NCBI GenBank assembly: GCA_036946625.1
Contig: JAQIIU010000002.1
Location: 1,290,001 to 1,354,000, forward strand
DNA: 64,000 bases
DNA from: Methylorubrum populi
GTDB lineage: Bacteria; Pseudomonadota; Alphaproteobacteria; Rhizobiales; Beijerinckiaceae
Direction of reading: 5' to 3'
Shown: positions 63,373-64,000 of the stretch, piece by piece
Layout: each line of letters opens with the position of its first letter
Position numbering within the stretch: the first letter of the stretch is position 1
The notes under the pieces: model-generated
What the model was told of the DNA's origin: nothing
The model's input: only the letters and a program-made list of their open reading frames with translations
The model's database searches: none
Program-made: the position numbers and the translations under genes

Positions 63373-64000
63373 ATGAACCCACTTCAGATTCTGAAAAATG
63401 CCCAAAATGAAGTTCCGTCCTTGCGATTTGCAAGCGGACTTGTCGGTATCGCAGCCGCAGGAACGATCATTGTTTCGTTGATGTCGAAGAATGGAGACCC
63501 GTATATACTAGCCGGATCCGTTCTTGTCGGGATGGCTGTGCTATTCATTTTTAGCGTAGCGGTAACCAGCGGCGTTATTGGCGGGGGCTACGCAGCGTCC
63601 GCACTCATATGGTCAATAAATTTGTTCTTCATTACATTTTTATTTTTCACAGTATTCGCCTTTTCATCAGGCCTCCCGTGCAACTGGGCAAAATTCATTC
63701 GCGTAGACGCCGCCCAGCAATGTAATGGCTACAGAAGATATTCGAGCGGCGATCAAGACCCTGTGCGGAACGAAAGATCTCAAGAGGTTAGCGCATTCAC
63801 ATACGATGCCCAGGTAGGTTCGGGCCAAAGCGCACAAAGATGGCAGCGCCTGAGCGACGATCAATGGATTGAAACATATCCAAGCAGCAATCCACAGAGT
63901 CCGAATTATTTTAAGAGGATCAAGAGAATCAGTTATAGCGGCTGCGATGGCGTGGTTCTTTCGAAAATAGGCGACAATGAATTTCAGATTCTTATTCCCG
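63373..64000 (+). CDS. Unrecognised membrane protein (partial, runs off window)
   Basis: An uninterrupted frame of 209 codons from ATG 63373 continues past the window end; an in-frame TGA lies just upstream. The N-terminal 110 residues hold about three membrane helices (GLVGIAAAGTIIVSLM, AGSVLVGMAVLFIFSVAVTS, IWSINLFFITFLFFTVFAFS). The rest is soluble, ending WIETYPSSNPQSPNYFKRIK and CDGVVLSKIGDNEFQILIP, a W-E...F...IP pattern I have the impression of in membrane-anchored accessory proteins. Low GC and codon use unlike its neighbours suggest horizontal transfer. No ribosome-binding site is obvious. Function is not known. Confidence 0.65.
   Translation, partial: MNPLQILKNAQNEVPSLRFASGLVGIAAAGTIIVSLMSKNGDPYILAGSVLVGMAVLFIFSVAVTSGVIGGGYAASALIWSINLFFITFLFFTVFAFSSGLPCNWAKFIRVDAAQQCNGYRRYSSGDQDPVRNERSQEVSAFTYDAQVGSGQSAQRWQRLSDDQWIETYPSSNPQSPNYFKRIKRISYSGCDGVVLSKIGDNEFQILIP

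Noticed and set aside
63667..63864. A 65-codon minus-strand frame at the island edge
   Set aside because: It is antisense to the longer uninterrupted frame from 63373, has no ribosome-binding site and shows no domain.

Overview
The window is a contiguous, GC-rich (roughly 70% by eye) chromosomal stretch from an alphaproteobacterium, most likely a Methylobacteriaceae member (Methylobacterium/Methylorubrum); the genus is inferred from gene content and protein character, not from a marker gene. Supporting signs are the RegB/RegA-type redox pair, an IalB-family secreted protein, a Cys-type intracellular PHB depolymerase, and a Rhizobiales-style flagellar cluster with motB-motC-fliK-transglycosylase, motE and FtcR. 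There are no rRNA or tRNA genes, complete insertion sequences or CRISPR arrays. About 70 protein genes are supported.

Layout. (1) 0-10 kb: DUF2244 protein (truncated by the window edge), endonuclease III, purC, two overlapping GT2 glycosyltransferases, small secreted proteins, a YgjP-type metallopeptidase and PHB depolymerase. (2) 10-20 kb: RegB/RegA redox two-component pair with a clear terminator, purS-purQ, a DUF1508-like small protein in an AT-rich pocket, apt, an inositol-monophosphatase-family gene, and a TPP-riboswitch-controlled thiO-thiS-thiG-thiE operon preceded by a class III cyclase. (3) 20-31 kb: housekeeping rpoD, dnaG (with a degenerate zinc ribbon), yqeY and carA, a heparinase II/III-like protein, and several families of intergenic palindromic repeats.

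(4) 31-52 kb: a large flagellar/motility region. On the plus strand run flgB-flgC-fliE-flgG-flgA-flgI-motE-flgH-fliL-fliP, then fliF-fliH-like-motB-motC-fliK-lytic transglycosylase. On the minus strand run motA-fliM-(small membrane protein)-fliN-fliG-flhB-(unknown) and the orphan regulator ftcR. Together they give rod, P-ring, L-ring, MS-ring, part of the C-ring, the stator and part of the export gate. Hook, filament, fliI, flhA, fliQ and fliR are not in the window.

(5) 52-64 kb: hslV-hslU, an RhtA/EamA exporter, a TacA/TacT-type toxin-antitoxin pair, an MBL-fold hydrolase, a Rieske oxygenase, an unusual small-ORF/structured-RNA locus around 58.2-58.9 kb, then ffh-chorismate mutase-rpsP-rimM. 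The usual continuation trmD-rplS is replaced by an AT-rich segment carrying the start of an unrecognised membrane protein that runs off the window. The two most interesting places are the 58.2 kb locus (a 15-nt perfect match to the anti-Shine-Dalgarno complement, a 26-aa reading frame, competing hairpins and two 82-aa unknown genes) and the AT-rich island edge after rimM.
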